A DNA stretch of 64,000 nucleotides from Lophius americanus. Lineage: Eukaryota > Chordata > Actinopteri > Lophiiformes > Lophiidae. Every line of letters begins with the position of its first letter. Position 1 is the first letter of the stretch. Positions 14,101 through 24,030 of the stretch are shown piece after piece. The position numbers were made by a program, and so were the translations under genes. Under the pieces are notes generated by a model that was not told the origin of the DNA, did not search any database, and saw only the letters and a list, made by a program, of their open reading frames with translations. The DNA lies in contig JBBDHG010000124.1 of the NCBI GenBank assembly GCA_037951165.1, positions 506,501 through 570,500 on the forward strand, read 5' to 3'.

Positions 14101-15188
14101 TCTTAACATTTCTCTCCTCAGAAACTCTCCGAATCTCATTCCGGGGGAATGATGAGTAAAATGCTGAAGAGTCTAACTTTCTGACAGTCTAACGACAGAA
14201 CTCTTCCTTTGAACATAAAAGGGACCAGATAGATCATAGAAATGGCTCCGTGTGGTATCCCTCGGTACCACACGGATACCACACGGTGATACCACACGGA
14301 TGTGAGGTACCACACTCCATCAGCACCCCCACAGAATCCCTCGAGGGGCACGGTCATAGGCCTACAAATCTACAAAAAACATGTAGATGCACAAATTCCC
14401 ATGAGATGCAATGCATCCAAGAGTCAGCATTTATCTACGGTTCAAGGACCATTTCTTCCTGAAGCTGATGTTCAATGATCTTTCAGAACCTCTTTTCCAC
14501 CATACTGGACTTGACATTCCCAGGAAGGTTGAGCAATGTGATTCCCCTATATTTGGAGCACACACTTCCGTTCACCTATTTAAAAAGTAGAACCACCAAT
14601 AGAGTCTGCTTACCCGCGAAATGGCGAATGAAAGACAAAAGAGGCATTTTCAACCATATATATTAGATATTCTTCACATCACTGAGTCCTTAGGTTTCAC
14701 TTGGTATTCAGACCAGAACAGAAACCATGTTGTGGTTCTGATTGGGGTCACGCTCTTCTTGTTATGAGTCGCACTGACAACATTTGGGGAGAATTTATGT
14801 GTTGGAAGGCAGAACAGAGCTACACTTCATCGGATTTGCAATATTAAGTTAGCGAGAGAGTGAGAACCACTCATTACACAAATTGCATCATTTCAATGAG
14901 TGTAATTACTGCACTGTGGTAGCAACAGAGGTGTGTTTTTTAGTGAGCGAGAGAGAGAGAGAGATGATGACATTGTCATTAGGAATGTGAAGAAAACTCT
15001 GTTGTGCTTCAGTTGTCGTTACCTGGAGATGAGGGAGGGGAAGGAAAGGTCGTGCATAGCAGGCGTGGTCGTGTGGCGCTCAGAGGGGCGCAGATGGAGG
15101 AAGGACACGCCCTCTTTCCGGATCTTGCTGGACCATCAGTCCGTCCTGAAGGAAGTTTCAAGTCCAGCGGCTCGTCCAATGACAGCAT
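4495..15188 (-). CDS. glis2: GLIS2 zinc-finger transcription factor, six spliced coding exons (488 aa)
   Basis: Coding exons in transcript order are 15188-15023, 11951-11758, 8492-8307, 7693-7560, 6038-5920 and 5162-4495. All junctions have GT/AG ends and compatible phases, giving 488 residues plus TAG; human GLIS2 is slightly longer. The N-terminus MLSLDEPLDLKL and the C-terminus LLLKPAVVS are GLIS2 hallmarks. Five tandem Gli-type C2H2 fingers lie at about 178-201, 212-237, 245-265, 273-295 and 303-325. Between them is a Ser/Pro-rich stretch with MDLSLSPSS (GLIS2 has VDLSLSPPS). GLIS2 is a nuclear, mainly repressive factor that binds Gli-like DNA sites; in mammals its loss causes nephronophthisis. 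Teleosts have glis2a and glis2b, and I cannot say which this is. Introns hold only repeats. No frameshift or in-frame stop was seen, so the gene looks intact. Confidence 0.95.
5920..6038 (-). CDS. glis2: glis2 fifth coding exon, zinc fingers 2-3
   Basis: 119 nt encode YKMLIHIRTHTNEKPHHC and the rest of finger 3 to RSHTG. The acceptor is TTCATAG, the donor GTGAGTTC. The sequence is almost identical to vertebrate GLIS2, including the NEKP linker. Confidence 0.95.
6170..6500 (+). repeat. common percomorph interspersed repeat
   Basis: Recognisable order: TTATATAATGCTTTTCTAGT, GACTCAAAGCACTCTACA, CCATTCACACAAACAC, AAGGACACTTCAACATGT, GCCGGGGATCCAACC. This family is abundant in percomorph fish; its inner half is also echoed at 12110-12240 and 57130-57200. 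Confidence 0.65.
6568..6846 (+). pseudogene. hAT/ZBED transposase N-terminal fragment (BED finger)
   Basis: The 92-codon frame starts RKRSSIWMHFSDDKNGKAKS and continues NICQKKVSFKSGSTNNLQ, the BED zinc-finger pattern of hAT transposases (usually K.KC.IC). The first ligand cysteine is Ser and the HxxxH end is disrupted (LHLKAQQ), then the frame ends in an acidic linker. The rest of the transposase is missing, so this is a dead fragment in a glis2 intron. Confidence 0.7.
7560..7693 (-). CDS. glis2: glis2 fourth coding exon, zinc fingers 1-2
   Basis: 134 nt start with CHLLFDSLQDLVDHINDFH and run through HVKPEKDSGYCCQWEGC to RGFNA. The acceptor is a pyrimidine-rich tract ending GTCGTCCAG, directly before the second cysteine of finger 1. 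The donor is GTATGTTTG. It ends two bases into an Arg codon, which is completed by the next exon. Confidence 0.93.
7914..8087 (+). mobile_element. Tc1-like transposase fragment
   Basis: Similar by eye to the N-terminal DNA-binding part of fish Tc1-like elements: GACAACTGGGTCAGGTCATC, then GTCTGCAGTGGTTATTATC and GAACTGGTGAACCAGTTACA. Frames are broken. It sits in glis2 intron 3. Confidence 0.6.
8307..8492 (-). CDS. glis2: glis2 third coding exon, ends inside zinc finger 1
   Basis: 186 nt (62 codons, phase 0 at both ends) begin ESARHRGAED and end GDQLACRWMK, matching the human GLIS2 segment that ends QLVCRWAKC. The acceptor has a strong pyrimidine tract ending CCTCTCAG; the donor is GTAAATATG. 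The frame used here is not the longest open frame of the region; it is fixed by the CRWMK match and by the neighbouring exon phases. The first cysteine of finger 1 is Cys178 in this exon; the second is in the next exon. Confidence 0.88.
8590..9125 (+). repeat. dispersed repeat family A, copy 1
   Basis: Starts with a GTTT microsatellite and GTGAGAAGGATTACGGAAAA, and contains GATGTCACAATGTGGCTATT, GCTGAAGTGGAAGGCGCAGG and CCTAAACCTAGGGTACTGT. Contains an ATT trinucleotide run (about 8846-8868). Three more copies lie on the same strand in this window. Confidence 0.65.
9453..9755 (-). pseudogene. unassigned protein-like open frame inside a glis2 intron
   Basis: The minus strand is open for 101 codons and reads like real protein (VDWIQELVPRFRKTLG, MAEEILRQVDEDVVGC, CEDEWPDMKVGMAGEA): amphipathic, acidic, with ordinary amino-acid composition, despite AT-rich surroundings. 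It is bounded upstream by a stop, or by a possible acceptor (TTAAATAG). I do not recognise the family. It may be a transposon or captured-gene fossil, or an exon of an unrelated nested gene. Confidence 0.35.
10090..10240 (+). repeat. common vertebrate/fish repeat (GCATGTTTTTTGGAC type)
   Basis: TTTGCATGTTTTTTGGACCG, CCCTGAGAGAACCC and GGAGAACATGCAAAGG are a decayed copy of a repeat ubiquitous in fish. The same family recurs at 54160-54310 (minus) and 55970-56170. Confidence 0.5.
11030..11510 (+). repeat. dispersed repeat family B fragments
   Basis: Repeating phrases such as TCGATTCTTATGCACCTAAT, AGGAAGTTATGGCCACAAAC and GGAGATAAAGCTCCCC, arranged as diverged sub-units. Related pieces lie at 15290-15440, 25370-25660, 26530-26840, 36685-37640 and 39225-39460. 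Confidence 0.5.
11758..11951 (-). CDS. glis2: glis2 second coding exon (Ser/Pro-rich region)
   Basis: 194 nt encode residues about 56-120. The exon is very rich in Ser and Pro and contains MDLSLSPSS, aligned to the conserved VDLSLSPPS of GLIS2. The acceptor CCAATTTAG precedes 11951 and the donor GTGAGTCC follows 11758. It ends in phase 0 after IFSQ. Runs of Ser codons made of TCC/AGC repeats suggest replication-slippage growth of a disordered segment. Confidence 0.88.
12100..12245 (+). repeat. fragment of the common percomorph interspersed repeat
   Basis: CTTGAATCAGCTACCTTCGG and CACCCAATGAGCCACAGCCG match the 3' part of the family seen at 6170-6500. The adjacent 12250-13560 shows no gene I can support. 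Confidence 0.45.
14038..14110 (-). repeat. LINE 3'-end fragment
   Basis: Read on the minus strand, GACCCGACCCCTCGATAAGC and GGAAGAAAATGGATGG are the typical 3' terminus of a fish non-LTR element. The plus-strand fragment at 19560-19890 belongs to the same family. Confidence 0.6.
14248..14315. repeat. palindromic cluster of ACCACACGG units
   Basis: CCGTGTGGTA (14248-14257) faces TACCACACGG (14265-14274), followed by more direct copies of TACCACACGG with short spacers. It forms alternating inverted and direct repeats able to fold into hairpins. Confidence 0.6.
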
Positions 15189-15211
15189 GGCTGATGGTAA
15201 CTCCTAACCAC
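15023..15211 (-). CDS. glis2: glis2 first coding exon (start codon at 15188-15186)
   Basis: The ATG at 15188-15186 opens MLSLDEPLDLKLPSGR, which matches the conserved GLIS2 start (MHSLDEPLDLKL in human). The exon has a CT-rich acceptor ending in CAG just upstream of 15211, leaving about 23 nt of 5' UTR in this exon, so at least one more non-coding exon must lie upstream. The donor GTAACG follows 15023. Coding length is 166 nt, leaving phase 1: the last G joins AC of the next exon to make Asp. Confidence 0.9.
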
Positions 15212-15289
15212 CTGAGGAGAGAGAGAGCAGTCGAAAAAGATGTAAGATGTATCAGAAAAAAGATGTGTTGGATTTTTGTTATCGCTTTA

Positions 15290-15440
15290 TTTGATCTCCT
15301 CGATCCGATTCATAAGCACCTAATTTGAGTTATATCAGACCAAAAGTTGAGAAATTATGGCAGAGGACATTTGGGGATAAAGCGCCCCCTAGTGTTGGAA
15401 ACATACAACTTTCCTAAAATCATTTTAGTTCTTCCTCATT
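15290..15440 (+). repeat. dispersed repeat family B fragment
   Basis: GATCCGATTCATAAGCACCT, then GGGGATAAAGCGCCCCCTAG, related to 11340-11500. It lies just upstream of glis2 coding exon 1, in the probable intron 1. Confidence 0.5.
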
Positions 15441-15974
15441 TGAATATGATGTGCTGCCACATTTGAACCGGCGGTGCACTGTGAGCTGCTATGGTTCAGT
15501 TTGGAAAGGTTTGCTGGTGAGGGTGGCTCCTGTCTCCGGCCGTGAGCTTGAAAGCAAACCCCTGGCCAGACCTCGTTGCTTCTCGGGTACATGGACGGAT
15601 AGCTCGATGTTTCCTGTCTCTCTGGGTGAGGAAGAAGGTCCTCAGCCCATCCAATAGTTGACGTAAAATTGTTTGAATTTTTGAATTGAGTTCAAACAGG
15701 AAGCAAACACTGGTTTACAGGTTGAAATGGTTTGACTCATAAACCAAGCCCGTCTCTTCCATCTACTGACGTTTCAAATACATTGTATGATGTATTTCCC
15801 CGCTAAATCTAGGAAGTACAATGACCCAGATGTAGCGCTTTCCTTGCTCCCTTTGTGCTAAAACCGTTAAGTCAATATGAGAATGCAGAATCCAATCTTG
15901 CATTGTGATAATTTTTTTGTTCCTGCAGGATAGAGCTCTGCGAAACATCATCATGTGGGTTTGTTAAGAGGTCT

Positions 15975-16200
15975 TCTACATTTCTGCGGTGAGGCTTTTT
16001 TCCGAGGGGCTCAAGAAGGTTTTACAGTAAATTTCCACCCGTAGTGGTGTGATACTGTGGGTGTAGTATGAGACAAAAAGTTACCCCTTACCATGACTCA
16101 GCTAATCATTTTTTGTTAGACTGAATGACTCAAGACCCTGAAATCTTTTTAGTGAAAAAACCAAAGGGGAAAATGTCTGCAGTGAAACGAACCAAACCTA
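15975..16200 (-). repeat. dispersed repeat C, inverted relative to 37637-37815
   Basis: AAAACCAAAGGGGAAAATGT here is the near reverse complement of TATTTTCCCCTTTGGTTTTC at about 37645. The similarity extends through GACTCAAGACCCTGAAA, CATGACTCAGCTAAT and the GAGGGGCTCA segment. Confidence 0.7.
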
Positions 16201-16512
16201 CTCAAAGACGCATGGCTGCTGCTATGAAAGCTGACATAACAAACAGGAGGTTTTTCAAACCTTACAATAGCTCATCCTCTCTTTGAAGAGCATTTCTGCA
16301 AAAAAAACAACAGCTCTGTTTGCCATCACTCACTAATCCGATTATTTTCGATATATTTAGCAGAAGCTAGTATTAGTAGACACTAGAGCCTGAACAACAC
16401 ATAGGTGATTTTGGTACAGAATTATGACAAAGTGTGTTCCTTCAAACTTAAAATTACTGTACGAGAGAATATCAGTAACTTCAACCTTCTGAGATATAGT
16501 GTCATGAAAAAG

Positions 16513-16589
16513 TATATATATGTATATATATATGTGTGTGTATATATATGTGTGTGCATATATATATGTATATATATATATGTGTATAT
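16513..16589. repeat. AT/GT microsatellite
   Basis: Alternating TA with interspersed TG (TATATATATGTGTGTG). It creates spurious Tyr/Ile/His-rich open frames on both strands. Confidence 0.9.
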
Positions 16590-17560
16590 TCAGAAAAAGG
16601 AAGGTGGCTCTAGGTCTCACCAGTATCCCTCTCAAAATCAATCAAAATCAAAAGAAATTCAAGAAGAGGGGATTGAAAACCATCGGTCTGGGATAGGTTC
16701 CAAAGTTATTTGTAAGGTTCATGGACTCCATATATTGGCAGTGAGACACAATATCTACAAATGGAGAAGACCAGGAACAATAGAGCACGGTGAATTCTCA
16801 TTCAGGAAGTCAAAACAGATCTAAAGACAAAATCACAGGACCAGCAGCCCTCTCACCTCGATAAAGGATAGTGTTCATGGCTCCAATATTCCATCCACAC
16901 TGGGCAAAAATTACATCATGGGAGGGCGGTGAGGAGAAATCACTGCAACCCCAGAACATTAAGGCTGGTCAGAATTTTGCCACAACACACCATGATGACC
17001 ATCAAGGTTGGAGAGGATATTCTATGGATTGATGAGAAAAAAATGTAACTGCTTGAAAACATGGTCCCCGAAAGATGGGTTTAAACCACATCCTAAAAAA
17101 ATTTATAACTACAGACAAACATGGAATGTTGTGGAGCTGCTTCGCTTCTCTAGGGCCAGGATGACTCATGGACATTTAAGTGAACATGAACTCTGCACTA
17201 AAGCAGAACTATGAACGATCTGTCTGTGACCTGAAGCAAAAGAATAAGTCCGAATGGTTCCAATGTGATGATTCTGGATTGGCCTAGTCAAAGTCTTGAC
17301 CTGAACTCCATTGAGCTGCTATTGTGGGACCGGAAAAGATCAGATCTTGCTCACACTCCCTCAAATGTCACTGCAGTGAACACAGTTCTGAATATAAGAG
17401 AGGGCCAAATTTACAGAAAGCGCTTGGTTGCCACGGACGGTTAAGTACTAAGAGTAAATACTTTTATAATAACGGTAATTATGTACTGATTGGCCTTTAT
17501 TCCAGATTAATAAACTTGCATTTTTTGTTTGTGTGTCTGACAGTTTAGTTTGAGATACAC
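16590..17560 (+). mobile_element. degenerate Tc1-like element
   Basis: Phrases such as CCCAGAACATTAAGGCTGGT, CACCATGATGACCATCAAGG and CTTGACCTGAACTCCATTGA follow the order of a fish Tc1/mariner transposase gene, with many stops and frameshifts. It lies in the probable glis2 intron 1. Confidence 0.65.
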
Positions 17561-18635
17561 AACCAGATAAAGCAGGAATCGGGAGCGGGTCCAATACATT
17601 TTCACTGTACAGCCTCCAGAGGAACTCCTAAACGGCCACGTATGTGTTGCATGTAGATTTGTAACCAGGCAAAAGCCTCTATTGGGTGTCTCGCTCTGTA
17701 ACTCTTTAATGATAGCTGGCAGTCCTTGATTTACTCTCAATGGCTGCATTTCCAAACAGTATGGCATTCAAACTGGCAACCCTCCAGCTAGATGTACACC
17801 TATTTAACTTCGAAACTTGCTGTCACAACAGATTCCTCCAAAATCACAGACAGTATCCCCCGGCATAATATGAGGCAGAGGCTAAACCACAATGAAGTCA
17901 GTGTTTAGGTCCTTAGGCTGGCCTGCTGCTTCACCACACTGGTTTTACATTCCACAGCAAACTCGTTGACTCCTCTTTCGCTCTCACACACACACATGCT
18001 GTTATTTGGTGGTATTGTGACGGCACGCACATTCAGAACCATATGTACTCAGGCACGCATGCAGACTGAAGTCACATCAGGATGCATGCGCAAAACTCCC
18101 ACTCACACGTGAGCCCTCCAACTCCAGCAGCTCCTCCCCTTGTTTTCCCTCAATGAACGGAGTTTGGGCAGCATGCCAAGGCCCTCTTATGGATCCCCTA
18201 CTGCCTAGCAAAACACATACTTAGGCTACTTACTTTCTTGAATGCATACATATGTGCATGTGCACACATGCATGCACATGCATTGACAAACTGTCTAGCC
18301 TATATTCTAAACACATGGAATCATAAGCCATACACAACATAAATATGCCGTTTATTTTTTTAATTCCTAACCCTGTGTATACACACACAACTATTTGTTG
18401 ATCTTTAACACTTACTTCAAACCTTATTGTAAACTAAACCTTTAGTCTTAACCTTCAAACATCCCTTTCAGGTTTTGGGATCCTAAAAAAAATGATACAA
18501 GAATTTACTCATCTCCGAGAAACATCAGTATATACTCAAGCAAACAACAAAGATTCTAAATACACAACTTTGTATTACAGTTCAAACATACAGAGTGCTG
18601 TGGATGCCCCTATGTCTTTACAAACATCTGCTAGT

Positions 18636-19505
18636 AGTCATAACATTTTAACCACTGCCAGCTGAATAACACTGACCATCTTGTTATAATGGCACATTGG
18701 TGGGATACACTATGCGGCGAGTGAACATTTTGTCCTGAATTTGAAGCTTTGGAAGCAGGAAAAATGGTCAAGCATCAAGATCAGAGCAATTTTGACTGGA
18801 GCTGAACTGAGGGTCTTGTTTGCTGTTTACGGTCCCTAGTGGTAAGTATTGAATAAAGCGGTCTAAGGAAGGACAACAGATGAACTGGTCACAGGGTCAT
18901 GGATGCCCAAGGCTCAATGATGCATGTGAAGAGCGAAGGGGAGCTCATTTTGCCCGATACCACTAAAGAGCTACAGTAGCTACCGATACTGAAAAAGCTC
19001 ATGCTGATTCGAATGGGAAGCTGAATATACATTGCATCGCAGCTTATGGGACTGTGAGGACGCAAGCCAATCACAATTCTCATATGGACCCACCATTGGC
19101 ACGTCAGTTTCAGAACTGGACCACAGAGCAATGGAGAAAGGTGGCCTGGTGTAATGAATCACATTTTCGTTTACATCATGAAAGCCGAGTGTGGGTCCAA
19201 CAGGATGCCCTATAAGGAAAAGCTGAGGTAGGGGGTTATGATGCTTAAGAGAATGTTCTGCTTGGTCCTCCCATTCATGTGGATGTTCATTTGAAACGTG
19301 AAACCTTACCTAATAAGTGTTGTGTACCAAGTGCACACTTGTAGAGGAAGATACCAACCAGTTCAAGATGTTGACTTTGACTCCATGCAACCCAAATCTC
19401 AGTCAAGCCAAGCATTTGTGGGATGTGCTGGACAACCAAGTCTGATCTATGAAGGATTTAAAAGATCTACGGCTTACATCTCGGTGCCAGATACCAAAGA
19501 GGGTA
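18636..19505 (+). mobile_element. degenerate Tc1-like element
   Basis: Phrases include GAGTGAACATTTTGTCCTGA, GTCACAGGGTCATGGATGCC, CAGAACTGGACCACAGAGCA and GTGGGATGTGCTGGACAACC, in transposase order. The coding frame is broken by indels. Its 3' end runs directly into LINE sequence. Confidence 0.75.
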
Positions 19506-19559
19506 CTTCAGTGATGGGAAGTGATAGAAAGAATGAGTTCAAGAATCAAAGTGGCTGAC

Positions 19560-19890
19560 ATGAGCTATCTTCGTAGGGTGGCTGGGCTCAGCCTCAGAGA
19601 TAAAATGCGAAGCCTAGAAATCTGGAGGTGGCTCAGAGTGGAACCCCTACTCCTTTGAGTTGAAAGAAGCAAGTCTGTGTGGTTTGGGCAATCTGATTAG
19701 GATCCCTCCCTTTGGAGGGTTTCCAGGAGCGTCCAACTATGAGGAGACCCAGAACTGGTTGGTGGGACTGTATATCTCAGCTGGCATTTGGGAACCACGG
19801 GGTCCCAAAGATGAACTTCAGCGTTGCTTGGGGAGAGGGATATGTGGAATACCCTTCTTGGACTGCTGCCATCCCAACCTGATCCCGGAT
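19560..19890 (+). mobile_element. LINE 3'-end fragment
   Basis: AGGGTGGCTGGGCTCAGCCT, GGAGGGTTTCCAGGAGCGTC, GGAGACCCAGAACTGGTTGG and GGACTGCTGCCATCCCAACC match the end of a widespread fish non-LTR retrotransposon. It is 5'-truncated, as usual for LINE insertions. Confidence 0.75.
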
Positions 19891-20119
19891 AATTGGGGGA
19901 ATGGGAATGGAAATGGAATAAAAGCTTCAGAGTTCTTGCGGAGTCTATGCATCAATGGTTCATAGTGGTTTTTAGGAAGCTAACAGAGAGCCTACACAAC
20001 TTTAGTCAGTTGGTTATAATTTTAATGGCTTATCACTGTACAGCATACACATGTATACACCCCCCTTGGGTGTGAAGTACATTAACGCACACCAGAGTCT
20101 TTCCGCCCTCTCACAGGAA

Positions 20120-20330
20120 ACCTTTGCCTCCACATCACCCTGATCTGGCCTCTCCATCCCCACGTCTTTTCACTCCACTCTCTACTTCCCTCCCTCTCTC
20201 TCCTTCTTGTGGTTTTCCTCTCCCAGTCCTCCAGCAGAGCATACCTCTCCCGTTCTCCTCCCCTCCCAATTCTTTTTCTTCTCTCCCAGTTTTATTCCTC
20301 AAAACTGTTTTGGACTTCCTTTCCCAAGTT
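20120..20330 (+). repeat. pyrimidine-rich low-complexity tract
   Basis: Strong C/T bias (CTTCCCTCCCTCTCTCTCC and similar) on the plus strand. No gene seen in 19.9-22.0 kb. Confidence 0.6.
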
Positions 20331-21330
20331 TTTCTATACTTTAGAAAATACTTTTATCTTTGGCATATATTGTTTTGTAGTGGAAGTATAACTGCACCTG
20401 GTTTTGCAATTTCCATCCTCTGTCCCTCCTCTAAACAGAGAATAAAGATGGAGGTAGATGGGTTTGTCAGCTCTTGAGCAGGAATGGAGAAACAGAGAAC
20501 TTTGAAAGGGAAGAATGGATTTCGGAATAGAAGTCATGTCTTCCCATGTTTTGTAAAGGTTGCATCCTTTTATCTTTCCATCCTACATCCTTATAAGGTA
20601 TTGCACAATGCTGCCGCGACAGTGAGGATGAGGTTTTGTTTTTGTAACTTGGAGCTGCAGGAGGAGAGAGTCTTACTGCACAAACACTGGTGCGTTCATG
20701 GGAATTGGCCGGAACCAGTTTGAACGGCAAGTAGTGGGGTACAAAACAAAAAGTGATACAACACAAAACAAAAAGACAGTGGCTTGCGAAGTGGGGTACG
20801 AGCACAGAGAAACTGGAAAAACAGAAGAGATGAGAACAATAAGCCCAACGTGCTGTAGTTGTGGGTCAAAGGAGAGTATTTCTTTCTTTTGGGGTCGCCC
20901 AGGACTCCATCCTTGGCCCCTCACTCTTTATCATATACTTGATCATATTACAGTTCAGTCGAGTGACAACGTTTTTAAAAGAAGAACGAGACTCCAAATG
21001 CACCTAAACAGTTCAGCAGGACATTAAAGGGTTAAGCTCACTATGGATCTTCCAAAGCTGCTACGGCGTCTCACATTTCAAACTGAACTCTCAAAAACAA
21101 AACGGTCATCGCTGCAGTTTGGTTAATTCTGACTTCAGAGCAACCCCTCCCCCCCCCAAGAAGAAACCCAAAACAACCAAAACCGTGTTTGTGAGTGCAC
21201 GCAACTCGTGAACGTGATGAACCGCCGTTCAATATTATGTCAGCTCATTGCGTGGTGCAAGAATATTTTCTCTCTGGAGACAAATGCCAATGTGTAGGGA
21301 GACGATCACAGAGACGAAAGGAGGGGGAAG

Positions 21331-21336
21331 AGCTCG

Positions 21337-21370
<34 letters not shown>
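21331..21370. repeat. CT microsatellite
   Basis: CTCTCTCTCTCTTTCTCTCT array of about 40 nt; the overlapping short frames are artefacts. Confidence 0.9.
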
Positions 21371-22077
21371 GATGTAACTCTGCAGCGCAAGTCTGCAATA
21401 GCCACCAGGAGAGCCTGCAGTGTCTCATGCACTGACATTGGCGTCTTTGCCATTTAGGAACGGGGGTGTGGGGGAGACGTCAGCAGATGAGGAGCCGGGG
21501 CGCAATCTCTCTGAACAGGGATTATTTAGTTATTCACCAAAAATGCTTTTTCCAGGCTCTCTGTAAGACTTTTTGAAGTTGTTGAGACAAATAAACTTGG
21601 AATAAAAACAACTGGCTGCTCTTTACCCTTGAAGTATTCACGATAGCAACCAATTTAGAGCCGCACAAATGCTCTAAAATAAATTAAAAGACATCAGAAT
21701 TTCTTTTTCGACATATACAACAGAATAAAAGATTAATGACAAAGTAGAAAGAAATCAAATTTCTGGTTTTAAGAGGCATTGCGAACATTTCACATCTTGA
21801 ATTGCGTAATTTAAAAAAAAATCAAATCAAACTACGAAAAAGGGAACAACATTAACTTCTTGCAAAAATGTGACCAATTTTTATTTGAAGTCAAGTTATT
21901 TATGTGTTTTGTGTTAGATGGCACAGTTTAAAAGCATAATTGCCCAATTACACCAGGCACATTTTGCTCCATCTTCTGCACAGCTTCATAGTCCAGCCAG
22001 GATGTTGTAGGCAGGGAGTTTGCTAACATGCTCATTTTGTGTTGATATTTACTTGTTGGTGAGCAGGACTTTGCAAA

Positions 22078-22650
22078 GACAACCGGACAAATTTGCATGA
22101 AATGTTTAACCAGGTACATTTTGGCATATCCTAGAGGTGATTGGAATTTGGTGACGTTAGGTGTTTCACAGCCTATGGAATTCAATTATATAATAAGCCA
22201 TTTGGAGTAGTGATGTCACAATTTGGCTACTGTTGCTTCGTTCTTTTGATGTTTGTTTTTTTTAGGGAGGGGGTGTCTCAGACTCAAGTGTTCCTTTGAC
22301 TCCTTTGATGTTGGAGTGGGCTGAACGGAGACGATGAAGTGGAAGGCGCAGGAGACAAGCGGCTACAGGGTATTTGGGCTATACACAGAGAGTCTGTTGG
22401 AGTTGTATGTAGATTTAGAGGTAGGCTATAACTCAGACATTAATGAAGGATCTACATGATTTTTTTCCTAAAAAAAGGGTACTGTACATTTCCTAAACCT
22501 AGGGTAATGTATATTAAATGTTTTATACTGGAGAGGAACAAAAATGATGGATTAATGTTGTTTAACAGTAGGTTCAGAGTAAGTTTTCGGCCCTTGGCTG
22601 AGGTTTGCACTCTCAGAGTGCTTTTTCTACTTGATGCGTGTGCCATAAGG
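22078..22650 (+). repeat. dispersed repeat family A, copy 2
   Basis: GGCATATCCTAGAGGTGATT, TGATGTCACAATTTGGCTAC, GATGAAGTGGAAGGCGCAGG and CCTAAACCTAGGGTAATGTA align in order to copy 1 at 8590-9125. Confidence 0.65.
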
Positions 22651-23189
22651 GTGGCTAAATAGGCTAAATAGCTAACTGATGACATGTTATAGTGTGTTCC
22701 TGTTGTCTCCCTGCAATGCTCTGGTCAAAAATTGAGTACTGAGTAAATTGAGTAAAATTGCTATTGTCCAAAGAACAACCCATTAGAGTTTGGTGGTGAT
22801 CCGGTAAAAATAAAAAAAATTACAATTAAGATTTTCTGGGCCTTTAGTGATAGAACACCTTAAGACTTTCAAGAAACAGGGAGGGAAAATTGGGGAGGTG
22901 ACATGCAGAAGACAGTCACATGTGGAATCAAACCTGTGACCGTTCCGATATGACGATGCTGGCTCTGCTAATGGGACACCAACCCTACTGACTGAGCTTA
23001 ACAGTGGACCCTGAAAATCACATTTAAAACGACTGGAAGCAAACATGTAAGATCTTAGGAGGAGATTCCTCAAGAGTTAAATCTCCCCTAAGATACTACA
23101 TCTTTAAAATTACCAAACTGCCATTAACAACTGGTTGCCAGTGGCTAGACACACCCAGACCTGATTACTACCAGCCCAGTTAAATCACA

Positions 23190-24030
23190 TCGTCACTTAA
23201 AGAGACCTTTTTCCGCAATAGCAAATGGCTTGTAGGTCTCACCGGTAGCACACTATGCCAAAGTCAAAAGATATTCAAGAAGAGATGGGGAAGAAGGTGA
23301 TTTATACACATCAGTCTGGCTGCATGGATCTAGAGTGAGACAATAGAGTGAGTTGGAACAATAGTTGCCCAGTCTGCGCAGAGATGGCTGACCTTCCAAA
23401 ATTCCTGATAGAGAATTGCGAAGGCTCATTCAGGAAATCACCAAGGATTCATTCAAGGGCCTGCAGGCTTCTCTCCGCTCAATAACGGTCAGAGTTCATG
23501 GCACCATCATTTGTAAATGGGCAAAAATATCGTTAATTCTTAGACAAAGAATTAACGATATTTGTGGGGAGATAGCTGCTAAGGAGATAGCGGTGAGGAG
23601 ATGGCCACTAATGAGGAGATAGCCACTAATTAACCCAGAAGAACATTAAGGCTCATCTGGGTCAAGCCACATCACACCTTGATGATCCTTAGAAGGTTTG
23701 GGGGAATATTCTATTTACTGATAAGTTGAAAACTGGACTATTTGAAAGAGATGGGATCCGTTCCATCAGGTTTAACCAAACACAGCATTCCACTAAAAAC
23801 ACTAGACCTATGGGGTCAAACATGGAGTTGGCAGCGTGATTTTGTGGAGGTGCTTTGCTGTTTCAGGATGACTCTCCACCATTGAGGGAAACATGAATTC
23901 AGGATGTCAGGAAATCAGATTTCGAACTGACAGTCAAGTATACCTGGGTCATGCAACGAGGCAATGATCCTATCTGGGCGTGTCTTTGTTTACGTGCCGT
24001 AGCAAGACCTGAAAAGATCAGTTCATGCTG
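23190..24030 (+). mobile_element. degenerate Tc1-like element with internal hairpin
   Basis: Transposase-order phrases: CAGTCTGGCTGCATGGATC, GAAGGCTCATTCAGGAAATC, CAGAAGAACATTAAGGCTCA and GGGGTCAAACATGGAGTTGG. Broken frames. A 17-bp perfect inverted repeat lies at 23525-23563 inside it. Confidence 0.65.

Noticed and set aside
16357..16824. Tyr/Ile/His-rich frames on both strands
   Set aside because: Products of the TA/TG microsatellite and a dead Tc1 element.
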